A stretch of DNA of 64,000 nucleotides from Comamonas sp. KCTC 72670. GTDB taxonomy: Bacteria > Myxococcota > Myxococcia > Myxococcales > Myxococcaceae. Where the stretch lies: positions 186,001-250,000 of the forward strand of contig BNCN01000009.1 of assembly GCA_014656495.1 (NCBI GenBank), read 5' to 3'. The notes under the pieces are model-generated. The model was not told the DNA's origin, made no database searches, and was given only the letters and a program-made list of their open reading frames with translations. Of the stretch, positions 17,701 through 25,900 are shown piece after piece (within the stretch, counting starts at the first letter, position 1; each line of letters begins with the position of its first letter). Both the position numbers and the translations under genes were made by a program.

Positions 17701-18329
17701 TCCACCGCGCCCACGAGGTACCAGAAGCGCAGCTTGCCGTCGTCGCCGGCGGACACCAGCCGCCCGTCGCGCGGCGTGAAGGCGAGCGCGCGCACCGCGC
17801 CCTCGTGGCCGGGCATGTCGCGCTGTGCGCCGGTGGCCACCGTGAAGACGCGCACCACGCCGTCGTCGCCCGCGCCCGCCGCGTAGGTGCCGGACGGGTC
17901 CACCGCCACGGCGCGCAGGGGCTGCGTGGAGGCCTTCCACTCGTGCAGCTTGCGCGTGGACTCCCAATCCCAGGCGCGCACGGCGCCGTCCGCGCCCGCG
18001 CTGAAGAGGCGCGTGCCGTCCGCGCTGGACGCCAGGGCGGTGACGCCGCCGGGGTGCACGTCATGGAGCTGGAACTGCACCTGGCCGTCGGACAGCGTGC
18101 CGATGCGCAACGTGCCATCCGCGCCCGCGGCGGCCCACTGCCCGCCAGCGATGGCGAGCGCGAGCACGGCGGAGGGCAGCTCGGTGCTCCACAACACCTT
18201 GTTGGTGCCGGGCTCGAACGCGGTGAGACGGCTGGCGGCGGAGGCGCGAGCGCCACCCACGAGCAGCACACGCGCGTTGGCGGCGAGTGCACGGACCTTC
18301 TCGATGTTGCCGATGGCGAGTACGGGCAT
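11793..18329 (-). CDS. Giant WD40 beta-propeller and HEAT-repeat protein
   Basis: This 2178-residue scaffold protein has two parts. Residues 1 to about 320 form roughly seven WD40-like blades, seen as recurring units such as LFSAGADGAVRAWDW and LVSAGDDGKLRFW. From about 335 to the end are dozens of HEAT/PBS-lyase-like helical repeats of 30-40 residues with recurring RRAA, VRLEAV and GDARAL patterns. No catalytic motif is visible, which fits a large binding platform. I prefer the ATG at 18329 (MPVLAIGNIEK); an in-frame GTG 30 bases upstream would add ten residues. The C-terminus is basic (KRARRAAERARKEG). It lies in a five-gene minus-strand block and overlaps the SWIM/WGR gene by four bases. 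Confidence 0.85.
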   Translation of the reverse strand: MPVLAIGNIEKVRALAANARVLLVGGARASAASRLTAFEPGTNKVLWSTELPSAVLALAIAGGQWAAAGADGTLRIGTLSDGQVQFQLHDVHPGGVTALASSADGTRLFSAGADGAVRAWDWESTRKLHEWKASTQPLRAVAVDPSGTYAAGAGDDGVVRVFTVATGAQRDMPGHEGAVRALAFTPRDGRLVSAGDDGKLRFWYLVGAVEFEVRGEKDSGHAGPVLALLFPPTPDAKPGEEESGDRVWSAGSDGQVKVWRLDVRRKPRSLDAGGKPVQALAFAPPVNPRAAKTSLGSIFTGGDDRRTHRFGLALDGSPAGDHDTSQHGFDLLTESLKAGRPRREAAVREAAALEETEALDFLLQVLATDKDAEVRRLAVQELARHGRTAARPKLRESLNDAYPVVRKDALEALATLEPESPLAAPRAALESKHPDIRVLGLERLAKLGGTSPLVPGLIAGQLADAQDAVGLAALDALTQVLPGDGAEPLRTAFERGPSLLKVEVLVRAAARGMLGHAQLQPLVARALDDADPGVRRAAFTVRVMERRALAHALESRDEDFARGVKEVARWRVQLERRAQGGKGNPSAPISDAELQAARDAMPAQGKAGADITESDVEPLLAAMACRTPDTAVRGARGLAQLGDARALGALLQLSRESEPVIRRVAASSLQALQDARARERLVWMLDDENADVRVTALDAVVALDAESPLASAEAALRSGHEDVRVRGLDRLVKLGASAPGAEALLGDALEDESGKVRGEAFRTLWAWNEKAPEKALDRALAGRFPDLRHRAVEVLAQRAAEGWALERLKKAVEDRDAGVATAAYDAWVKHVGKEHAEAHLAALATTHAPLREHAAKGAVHAPIEPLRSPLLKRVQDEEVSVAVAALEALDKLVPDENGPLLAGLAAAPLPVRVRAVELLAPRGAEDIIEPMRAFITDKDLERQYPPAFLVPLRIRAARALASLGSRRLLTFFATTLLPHELGDMQEQGARGLATAARRGDEGFLLDALSHANVAVRSWAADGLSRLGDARALPVLTGNLRHDHLPIRLGAILSFAALGPEGDGGLLHGLEDRTREVQEFVFAIVLSRDLRASRRGEPPDLLASALSSGRPEVRYAAARALELRTEPDAARAQLAEALMPPRPEKAADMKDWPTEEERGKYVIGLAEALSSQQPEQRYAAAQVLLLRDKPLEYFRHAKRVARPSTLESPWKPETAPPASPVSETPARNWLRRIFATVKPGAPAPSPEASAQAERQHLRKLAFGAYVGLLRQVSTGDDESHRVRRDAVDRVVKLTQEGFAGTPAAVAALLRALEDPHQLVRKAALTGLKELFPAGSDEPLALALASLSPDVARSALDELATRGDAAKPRISAALNSPLTDVRRYAFELLEKLSPPGSLEPLLAALSSEHADLRVGVIERLAGANDSRVTEALGRAMASEHEDLRLRASELLALRGDDRAVEVLANFLRAENAGVAKRATEALVRLATPAAVGALAARLTTAPETHERKRLVTALGATRRPEALEVLARQCQTDTEGVVRSECVTAAITVAGTDVKKRDVELAVSFLRQVVKSLDVAVRLEAVRHLEHGAEAGQSELLASLFSDRFPTVSGAAIEAYSKRVMEHGAPVEPLETVLRGGARDLMLPAAEGVAFKGGVSALRPLMLYARAGEDGQRERALLALGTLGDARALAELETVAAGGTAEAPVEPSMVSAAIEGLGRLAAKLPEGEERRRIEEKVEAAAVEGTTLELQEAGVKGLRAIGGERARVKIEALLADTGTALSVRMAAAQELGKLKDTAAEPALAAALDTQPQPLREVARKALDVLFPTERTRVEFLAVASRFQDISAPAASYLANEGDPALLVPRLATLDNMTLRQRLRRGLARRGALPLPEVVALLGHAKPEAREEAALLVGTWTGEAREPGAVDVAALSRALVTAERRTAADWSAAPPPERTVPAKAWERLLWAASRLGTAGMSDSARTILQGGEHAAPATVRQEAARALGRLATPGGTVTLTGQAPAAVLTQEKERAAAAETLRTALVDPDARVRAAAADALAKLAPERAAAWALEVKPFDAVAFGPMGGKPSREVLATSEGRRLAVPALLGARALEPLEPLATDARPETRQDAWAALGRLGGDEAAKLLHEAAFDKSQTVELRKAAWRAHKRARRAAERARKEGNPS

Positions 18330-18413
18330 CACGTTCCCCAGTCGCTGCCTTCTTAGCACCCGCGCCCGCGATAACAGAGGGCGCAGTGCGGATGTACGTG
18401 GGGCCTCGGCCCG

Positions 18414-19301
18414 TCAGCGCCCGCTGCCCCGGATTCCCGTGGAGCGCAGGTAGAACCGGGCCGTCTGCGCCAGGAAGCGCAGCGGATATCCGGGCTCGGC
18501 GAGCTGCTTCTGGAGCTCACCGCCCAGCTCCGCGAGCAACGTCCGGAGCAGCTCCAGCTTGCTCGGGTCATCCAACGTGGAGGCGCGCCCCAGCGAGGGC
18601 ATCCGCCGCCGCCACACGGGGCTGGCCGCCAGCGCGGCCCTCACGCCGTCGAGCAGGTCCAGCAGCGTGGGTGGCATGAGCCCGATGGAGATGGACAGCG
18701 CCTCGTCGGAGGCCTGGGCCATGTGCCAGTACCCGCCCGGGATGTAGATGAAGTCCCCGGCGCCCAGCGCGTGCGTCTCGACGGGCGTCTTCTCCTGCGC
18801 GGCCAGGGTGCCGCTGGGCACCGACTCCGGCAGGGGCACGGGATGCAGCGTGTTCTCCCGCAGCAGGTACTCCTTGCGGCCCGCCGTCTGGAGGATGAAC
18901 ACCTCCTCCGGGTCGCAGTGCCAGCCGAAGCCGTGGTGCCCCGCGGGCGTGCAGTAGATGTGCAGGTTGATGCGGCCGTGCAGCTCCGCGCTGAACGTGC
19001 GCGCCAGCTGCGCCAGGTCCGGGTGGTGCAGGTCGGGCTGCCGCAGCGCCAGCGTGTAGCCCTGCGCGAACAGCTCCCGGGCCTCCTTCGCCGTCCTGGG
19101 CCGCTCTCCCGGGTAGGGCACGCCCTGGCGCGCGAGCAGCACGTCGCAGGCCGTCTCCTCCACGAGGAAGTCGAGGGTCTCCCACGTCCCCAGGCGCTGG
19201 AGGCGCTCCGCGGAGGAAGCGCCGGTGAAGGGACGCCGCTGGTAGTGCTCCTGGAGGAAGCGCTCCCGCGGAAAGCCATTCAGCAGTTCGTCGAGCAGCA
19301 T
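18414..19301 (-). CDS. JmjC-like cupin, putative 2-oxoglutarate/Fe(II) oxygenase
   Basis: This 295-residue protein has a cupin/JmjC fold like the ribosomal oxygenases RoxA/YcfD and MINA/NO66. The iron-binding triad is visible as His128-x-Asp130 (GWHCDPEEVF) and His193 (GGYWHMA). The segment TLALRQPDLHHPDLAQLART precedes the core and a helical C-terminal tail follows. Relatives hydroxylate residues in ribosomal or other proteins; the target here is unknown. A protein encoded in the same block is one possibility, by inference only. It starts 14 bases after the HEAT-like gene, with the ATG at 19301. The frame is open further upstream but only as antisense-type extension. Confidence 0.8.
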   Translation of the reverse strand: MLLDELLNGFPRERFLQEHYQRRPFTGASSAERLQRLGTWETLDFLVEETACDVLLARQGVPYPGERPRTAKEARELFAQGYTLALRQPDLHHPDLAQLARTFSAELHGRINLHIYCTPAGHHGFGWHCDPEEVFILQTAGRKEYLLRENTLHPVPLPESVPSGTLAAQEKTPVETHALGAGDFIYIPGGYWHMAQASDEALSISIGLMPPTLLDLLDGVRAALAASPVWRRRMPSLGRASTLDDPSKLELLRTLLAELGGELQKQLAEPGYPLRFLAQTARFYLRSTGIRGSGR

Positions 19302-19315
19302 GGCGTGTTGATGGC

Positions 19316-22042
19316 TCAGGGCGTTCCGAGCTGCACGCCCGGGTGCGCGGCCCGCAGCTGCACCAGCGAGGCGAGGCAGCTCTGCCATTCCCCCTTGGCC
19401 AGCGAGCCGGTGAACTCCTCCAGCACCGGCGCCACCACGCGCGCGAAGGCCGCGTCGTCCAGGCCCAGGTCCCGCACCAGCTCGATGACGCGGCGCTTGG
19501 CCACGCTGGCGGACAGGCGCTTCTGCACCTCGCCCTCGCGGGCTTCCTTGGCGCGGCCCGGGGGCAGGCCGAAGAGCATCTTCCGCAGGAAGGTGCGCAG
19601 CGCGTCCACGTTGGCGAAGCGCTCGGCGCCGGCCACGGCTTCCTTGGCGCCCGCGGGCTTCCACCCCTCCGGCAGGTGCGTGGGGCGGTGCTTCTCCCAG
19701 AGGAGCCGCACGGCGAACAGGCCCACCTCGCGGTCCGCGCTCTGCATCAGCCACGCGAGCCGCTCGGCGCCGCCCAGCCGCGCGTAGTGCCGGCGGATGA
19801 GCTCCACCGCCACCTCGCGCGTGCTGCGCCTGGTGCTCTCCGTGAGGGAGAACACCTTCACCGGGTCCAGCTCCTCCGGCTGGAGCGTGTGCCGCGCGTC
19901 CGCGCCGTCCTCGCCCGCGCGCAGCAGGGCGTCGTAGGCGAGGTTGCGAATCTCCTTCGCCTCGGCGTCCGCCAGCTCGTACACGCGCGTGTGCCAGCCC
20001 CAGGCGCGCAGCTCCGCGCGGGCGATGGCCAGGGCGAAGCGGCGCACGTCGTCGCGCGCGTCCGTCAGCGCGGGCCACAGCAGCTCCGGCGTGTACGCCT
20101 TGCGCGGGGCGCGGGGCTTCAGGTTGTAGGACTGCGACTCCGGCTGCTCCGGCCCGATGACGGGGTGGTGGCAGCGCAGGTACGTCTGCGCGAAGGCGCG
20201 CACCGGCGCGGGCTGCCTGGCGCCCAGGGCCAGCTCGAACAGGCGCTCCAGGCCCGCGGCGGCGTCGCCCGCGTCGCTGAAGTCCGCGGGGGCCACGTTC
20301 TCCAGCAGGTAGCGGTGCGCGAAGCCGTGCAGCGCCGGGTCGGCGCGGCGGGCCAGCGCGAGCAGCCAGGGCACGGTGAGCTGGCGCGCGGTGAACAGCT
20401 TGCGGTTGCCCAGCAGGGCCAGCGCCACCTGCCGGTACTTGGCGCTGAAGACGCGCGCCTTCACCTGCTCCACGTCCAGCCCGGGCAGGCTGTCCGCGCG
20501 CAGGAGCCACTGGCTCACCGCGTGGCCGATGCGCGGGTGCGTGGACTTCTCCAGCAGCCACTCCGGGCCGATGGCGGAGGCCGGGTAGCCCGACAGCGCC
20601 TTCACCGCCAGCCCCTCCACGGGGTGCGGCTTCTTCTCCAGCCGGGGGTCGTCCAGCAGCGCCTTCCAGAAGTCCGCCGGCAGCTCGGTGGCGCCGTACT
20701 TCGCGGAGATGAAGCCCTTCACCCAGCCCAGCTGCTCACCGGTGCCCAGGTACATGTCCCGCAGGAACTCGGTGGACAGCTCGGCGCGGTCGAAGGACTG
20801 CTGCAGCGCGGCGGAGGCGAAGTTCGAGGTGGGCTTGTACGACAGCATCCGCCCCAGCAGCGCCACGCCCAGCGTGCGCGGGTTCTGCTTCTCCAGCGTG
20901 GCCGCGGCGAAGGCCTTCACGTCCGGCGCGCCCTGGGCCACCAGCTCCAGCAGCCGCTCCGCGGACAGGTCCTGCGCCTGGGCGCGGGCGTACTCGATGG
21001 CGTAGGCGCGTGCCCTGGTGCTGGGCGAGAGCAGCAGCGCCAGCACCGCCTCGTGCAGCCCGAGCTCCCGCAGCCGGCCCTGGTGGAACTCGGGCGAGCC
21101 CTGCAGCGTCTCCACCAGGAAGTCGTGCGCGCTGCCCAGCGGACGGCGGGCGAGCCGGTCCAACCACGCGGGCGTCACCTTGCGCAGCGCCTCCGGGAAG
21201 TCCTTGCGCAGGCCCTGGATGGCGAAGCTGGCGGCGGGGTCGGATTCGCAGAGGTCCAGCAGGCGCATCAGCGCGTCCGGAGAGCGCTTCCACGCGTCCG
21301 GCCAGGCGCGGTGCTTCACCATGTCGCCGGGCGGCTGCATGCCGAAGGAGTCCTGCGTGTACTTGCCGCTGCCGTGGGCCCAGATGTGGTGGGCCACCCA
21401 GACGCCGTACCAGGAGGTGTCCGGCGTGTAGTGGCGCAGCACCTCCACCGCGAACTGCGGGTAGAGCTCCGGCACGGCGGCGCCCAGGTGGCGCAGGTAG
21501 CGCCAGGCGCGGCGGCGCAGGTAGGTGAGGGTGCCGCTGGAGACCTCGCGGCTGCCGCTGGGGCGGTGCCGCTCCACGTCGAAGCGCCAGGCGAGCACGC
21601 CGAACAGCTCCGCGTCGTGGTTGGCCTCCGCCAGCTTGTAGATGCGCTTGAGGCCGCCCCACAGGCCGAAGCGCAGGTCCGCGCCGCTGGCGACGTCCAT
21701 CAGCGCCGCGCGCGCGGCCTGGGTGCCGTGCCGGTACAGGGCCACCAGGAGGTCGGCCAGGGCCAGCCGGGGCGGGTGGGGCACGTCCTGCTGCGCGAGG
21801 TAGCGCTGCCACGCCTCGGCGGACGCCTGCCGCCGGCCCTCCGCGTTGTACTGCGCCCGGGCCTGGGTGAGCGTCCGGAGGAGGGCCTCGAACGTGAAGG
21901 CGCCCTTCGGCAGGGGCTTCTCGGGCGTCTGCTCGGGCTGGTCGTTCAGGGCGATGATGGCATCGGCCAGGTCGGGGGACTCGGCGCGAACCAGCCGCTC
22001 CAGATCTGCCGCGCTCAGCGCATCGCTCGTGGACGTGGACAT
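19316..22042 (-). CDS. Large HEAT-like repeat protein of unknown function
   Basis: This 908-residue protein is almost entirely alpha-helical, with degenerate HEAT/ARM-like repeats such as AFAAATLEKQNP, EIRNLAYDALLRAG and EVGLFAVRLLWEKH. It has no signal peptide or membrane helix. The N-terminal about 60 residues are acidic and contain DAIIALNDQPEQ. There are no obvious catalytic residues. The overall pattern recalls the HEAT-rich MolR/YehF-type proteins, without a WGR domain that I can see. The ATG at 22042 lacks a clear Shine-Dalgarno; it is 18 bases from the end of the scramblase-like gene, which suggests coupling. The cupin gene follows closely. Confidence 0.75.
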   Translation of the reverse strand: MSTSTSDALSAADLERLVRAESPDLADAIIALNDQPEQTPEKPLPKGAFTFEALLRTLTQARAQYNAEGRRQASAEAWQRYLAQQDVPHPPRLALADLLVALYRHGTQAARAALMDVASGADLRFGLWGGLKRIYKLAEANHDAELFGVLAWRFDVERHRPSGSREVSSGTLTYLRRRAWRYLRHLGAAVPELYPQFAVEVLRHYTPDTSWYGVWVAHHIWAHGSGKYTQDSFGMQPPGDMVKHRAWPDAWKRSPDALMRLLDLCESDPAASFAIQGLRKDFPEALRKVTPAWLDRLARRPLGSAHDFLVETLQGSPEFHQGRLRELGLHEAVLALLLSPSTRARAYAIEYARAQAQDLSAERLLELVAQGAPDVKAFAAATLEKQNPRTLGVALLGRMLSYKPTSNFASAALQQSFDRAELSTEFLRDMYLGTGEQLGWVKGFISAKYGATELPADFWKALLDDPRLEKKPHPVEGLAVKALSGYPASAIGPEWLLEKSTHPRIGHAVSQWLLRADSLPGLDVEQVKARVFSAKYRQVALALLGNRKLFTARQLTVPWLLALARRADPALHGFAHRYLLENVAPADFSDAGDAAAGLERLFELALGARQPAPVRAFAQTYLRCHHPVIGPEQPESQSYNLKPRAPRKAYTPELLWPALTDARDDVRRFALAIARAELRAWGWHTRVYELADAEAKEIRNLAYDALLRAGEDGADARHTLQPEELDPVKVFSLTESTRRSTREVAVELIRRHYARLGGAERLAWLMQSADREVGLFAVRLLWEKHRPTHLPEGWKPAGAKEAVAGAERFANVDALRTFLRKMLFGLPPGRAKEAREGEVQKRLSASVAKRRVIELVRDLGLDDAAFARVVAPVLEEFTGSLAKGEWQSCLASLVQLRAAHPGVQLGTP

Positions 22043-22060
22043 GGAGGGGGATTTACCACG

Positions 22061-22915
22061 CTACTTCTTCCAGAACATCAGCGTGTCGAGCAGGTCCAGC
22101 CCGGGCCCCACGACGGAGCGGGGGCTGTTGTCCTCGAAGTACGTCAGGTCCACGAGCACGGCGACGGCCAGGACCAGCTGCCGCAGCCGGAAATCCGTGC
22201 ATTGCGGCTGGAAGTCCAGGGTGAAGTTGTCCGCGGCGGTGAAGCTCTCCTGGAAGAAGCCGGCCCAGCGTTTGCGGACGACGGCGACTTCCGCGTCGTT
22301 CTGGAAGATGCGGAAGGTCCAGGGCCGGAGGAGCGGCCCCTTCACCGTGGCGATGACGGCGCCGCCCGGGGTGACGATGTCCAACTGGCGGCCCAGCAGG
22401 GTGAAGCGCTGCTGGATGCGCGCCATCAAGCGGCCATCCCACGCGAGGACGTCCGCCTTCGTGAGGATGAAGCTCCAGGGGCGCTCCACGACGAGCGCCA
22501 CGACGCCGCCCAGCGTCATGCACTCCATCCGGGCCTTGTAGAAGGGCCAGAAGGTCCGCCGGAGCATGGCGCCGAAGCCCCGGGCCTCCTCCTCCACGTA
22601 CAGCGCGACGCGGCCCGTGTCGTCGCAGACCTCGTAGCGGTTGCGCGTCTCGGCCCCGAAGATGATCTCCAGGCCCTCGCGAAACTGCCGCATGCGCAGC
22701 GCGGGCGTCTCCATCATCCCCTGGAGCGCCATGCGCATCTCGGTGCTCATGTGCTTGGGGTCGCCCGGGAGGCCCTTGCCCGCGCCGGAGGGCACCTCGA
22801 CCTCGGAGAGCGGCTCCAGGGCCGCGCTGGCGATCGGCTCCGGCTGACGGCGGCTGCGTCCGCCCCAGTCCAACTCCAGCCCGGTCGTATCCGATGAGGG
22901 GGGCTTGTGGCTCAT
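22061..22915 (-). CDS. Scramblase/LURP-one-like protein
   Basis: This 284-residue protein has a disordered N-terminus of about 75 residues followed by a strand-rich domain matching the phospholipid scramblase/Tubby-like fold. It shows the family's repeating rhythm, for example RYEVCDDTGRVALYVEEE, IVTPGGAVIATVKGP and RIFQNDAEVAVVRKRW. Scramblase homologues in bacteria are poorly characterised and may bind lipids or nucleic acids. I chose the ATG at 22915 (MSHKPP), with GTGGGG just upstream; an in-frame GTG nine bases earlier is an alternative. It is the first gene of the five-gene block. The gap to the gene before it is 49 bases, so co-transcription with the carboxypeptidase-like gene cannot be excluded. 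Confidence 0.75.
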   Translation of the reverse strand: MSHKPPSSDTTGLELDWGGRSRRQPEPIASAALEPLSEVEVPSGAGKGLPGDPKHMSTEMRMALQGMMETPALRMRQFREGLEIIFGAETRNRYEVCDDTGRVALYVEEEARGFGAMLRRTFWPFYKARMECMTLGGVVALVVERPWSFILTKADVLAWDGRLMARIQQRFTLLGRQLDIVTPGGAVIATVKGPLLRPWTFRIFQNDAEVAVVRKRWAGFFQESFTAADNFTLDFQPQCTDFRLRQLVLAVAVLVDLTYFEDNSPRSVVGPGLDLLDTLMFWKK

Positions 22916-22964
22916 GGGCCCCACTCTAAGCGTGGGCCTCGCCCGGCGATAATCGGCGGCGGCT

Positions 22965-25900
22965 TCAGGGCAGGGGGTGGAGTGTCACCTGGATGTCGCG
23001 CTCCAGGGCCTCGCCCTCCGTGAGGAAGAGGGGCGCCATGTGGACGGAGTACCGTCGCGGCGGGCCCTGGTGGTGCACCAGGGTGACGTACGTGTACTGC
23101 CCGGCGGGGAGGTTCTCGTACACCTTCGTATCGCCGTGGCTCTGGGGGGAGGCGCGGATGTCCGCGAAGCGGAGCCGGGAGCGCAGGTGCTCGGCGGACA
23201 GGTCGGGGGGCACGGTCCCCTCCAGCAGCCCCTTATAGAAGATGGCGTTGATGTGGTGGGGGCGGCGGAGCCCGGTGGCGTCGGGGGGACGCTCGGTCTC
23301 CGCGGGCGGCGCCTCTTCGGGAAGCGGCGGCATCTGGATGCCGAGCCGCATCGTGCCGCTGCCCGTGCTCTCCTTGAGCGCGAACGTCACCGTGCCCGTG
23401 GGCGGAATCTCCACGCGCCGCGGCAGGAAGTACACGCTTCGCCCATCCATCGTATGGGCCCCGGAGGCCGCCAGGGTGTAGGTCCCCGCCCGGACGTTCT
23501 TGGCCGTGAAGGAGCCCGGCTTCTCGTCGACCGCGACGGACAGGTCGATGTCGTCGGGCACGAGTTGCACCAGGGCCTCCACGGGCCTTCCCTCCCGGTC
23601 CGTCAGGGTGCCTTCCACCAGCGCGCCCCGGTACACCCGAAGCTCCAGGTTTTCGTCGCCGGTGCCAATGTGTTGGTGCATCCAGGGGTGGTCGCGGTTC
23701 GTCCGGACCCGCACGTACAACGGGCGTGCTTCCATGGGAGTGAAGGCGAAGGCGCCGTTCCTGTCGGTGACCTCCGCGGCCACCGGGGCCTCTTCGTCCC
23801 AGAGTTCGTTGGCCACGGGCAGGCGGAGCTCGACGACGGCATCCTCGAGCGGCTGTGACGTCTCCGCTTCCACCACGCGCCCGCGAATGAGGCGTCCGGC
23901 GTCCAAGCGCACCTCGCCCAGGTCGACCTCCTCGCCCTCGGGGACCTGCACCTCGCGCACCGTGCGCATCAGCCCGGGGGCATCGAACGTGAAGCGCTGG
24001 AAGCCGGCGCTCTCGACGGCGATTCTGAAGGCGCCATCGGGGTCCCGGAGGGTCTTCTGGTCCACGTTGAAGCGGGTGATGGGGGCGCCATCCGCGCGCA
24101 CCATCCGGCCCCGGATGTGGCCCTGGCTGGTCAGCACCAACCGCACGTCCCGCGCGCCGGACCTCGCGCGGACATGTGACATGGCGAGGGGCTGAGGATC
24201 GGGGCCCTTGAACACATAGCCGTCCTTCGACGCGAGCAGCTTGCACTCGCCCTCCGTCAGGTGGTGCAGGGTGAAGCGGCCCTCCGCGTCGGTGAGGGTG
24301 GTGACCCCGAAGCCGTCATTCGGTTTGTCGTCGGTAATCCCATTCACCTGGGCATCCGCCACCGGGCGGCCGTGTTCGTCCACGACGACGCCGGACACGG
24401 GGGCGCCGGTCGCGAGGCGGAACGACGCCTCCACGGTCTCCGTCCCTTGCACGGTGAGGGTGTGCAGCGCGTCTTCGCGTCCCAGCTCGCGGGTCCTGAA
24501 GTGGGTTCCGGAGATGACGTAGTACGTGCCCGGCCCCACGCCGGCGATGAAGAAGCGCCCGTCCGCGTCGGTCTTGACCTGCTGGCTGGGGTACGTATCG
24601 CTGGCGTCCACGAGGCTGAGCTTCATGGCGGAGATGGGCAGGCCCTGCGTGTTCGTGACGGTGCCCTCCACCCGGGCCCCCGCGCCCAGCGCCACGTGGA
24701 CCGCCGGGCCCGGCACCTTCACCACCCGCTGCTCCTCCAGGAATGCGTCACGGGTGAGGACGAGCGTGTAGTCCCCTTGGTCCACGAACGTGAGCTCGAA
24801 GCGGCCGTGTTCGTCCGACGTGGTGGGGTCGACGTCCTGGCGGGCGGCGCCCGTCTCGGCCTCGTGGTCGTGCGCGACGTCGATGTCCACGCCGGACAGG
24901 GGGTTGCCCTGGGCGTCGGTGACGGTGCCCTGAAGCAGGTGGGCGGGCATCAGGGTGAAGTCCACGCGCTCGCCCGGGTGGGCCACCGCGTCACGGAGCT
25001 GGCCCTGATAGCCCGGGGCCATGACGTTGAAGAGGTAGGGCTCCTTGCGCAGCGGGCCGATTCGGAACAGGCCGTCCTCCGCCGTGAAGACGTAGTCCGC
25101 GGGCGGCGCCAGGCCCCGGGGCGCCGCGGCGCCCACCTTGGCGCGGGCGATGGGGCGCCCGGCTCCGTCGCGCACGCTGCCCTCGATGTAGACGAGGGTG
25201 CCCAACTGCACGGTGGTCTCCGTGTCGCCGCGCTCCTCGGCCAGCGTCACCGTGGCGAAGCCATGCTCCCCTTGATGCTCGGCGCGCACCTCGTAGTCGC
25301 CGGGGGAGAGGGGCTCGAAGGAGAAGCGGCCCTCGGTGTCCGTGAGGGTGACGTGGGACGTGTACGTCACGTGGACCTCGGCGCCGGCCACGGGCGTGTT
25401 CTGCTTGAGCACGCGGCCAGACAGTCGCCGGGGGGGATGCAGGACCATCGGGTCGAGGTCCTCCGAGACCACGTCCTGCAGGGAGTCCGTCAGCAGGCCC
25501 TCGTGGCTGGCGACGACGGTGTAGTCGCCCGGAGGGAGGGGGCCGAAGGCGAAGCGTCCATCCGCGCCGGCCTGTGCCGCGAAGAAGCGGGCGTGGTCCT
25601 GGTGGAAGAGCGTCAGGCGCGCGCCGGGCAGCGGGGTGGCGGCCTCGGAGATGACGCGGCCCTGGAGGAAGCGGCCCGTTTCGAGCACGAGCTGGACGTC
25701 CTGTGCGTCGGTGCGGACCTCGCGCGTCAGCGTGGCGTGCAGGTCTCCGATGGCCCAGAGCGACACCTGGCCTTCGGGGAGGTTCTCGAGCAGGAACGTG
25801 CCGTCCGCCGAAGTGACGGCCTGGGCGACCACGGGCGCGGCGCCGTGGCCGGCTTCGACGAGCTCGCGCACCAGCTCCTCGGGCTCGCCGATGCAGTCGC

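Noticed and set aside
11847-18356. A 2169-residue open frame on the plus strand opposite the WD40-HEAT gene
   Set aside because: It is the antisense of a GC3-rich coding region, where stop codons are rare. Its composition is dominated by Arg, His, Gly and Gln with no domain, and it has no ribosome site.
18414-20561. A 715-residue frame extending the cupin protein upstream
   Set aside because: The added part overlaps the HEAT-like gene in another frame and is low-complexity Arg/Ala/Gly sequence. The ATG at 19301 fits the family length.
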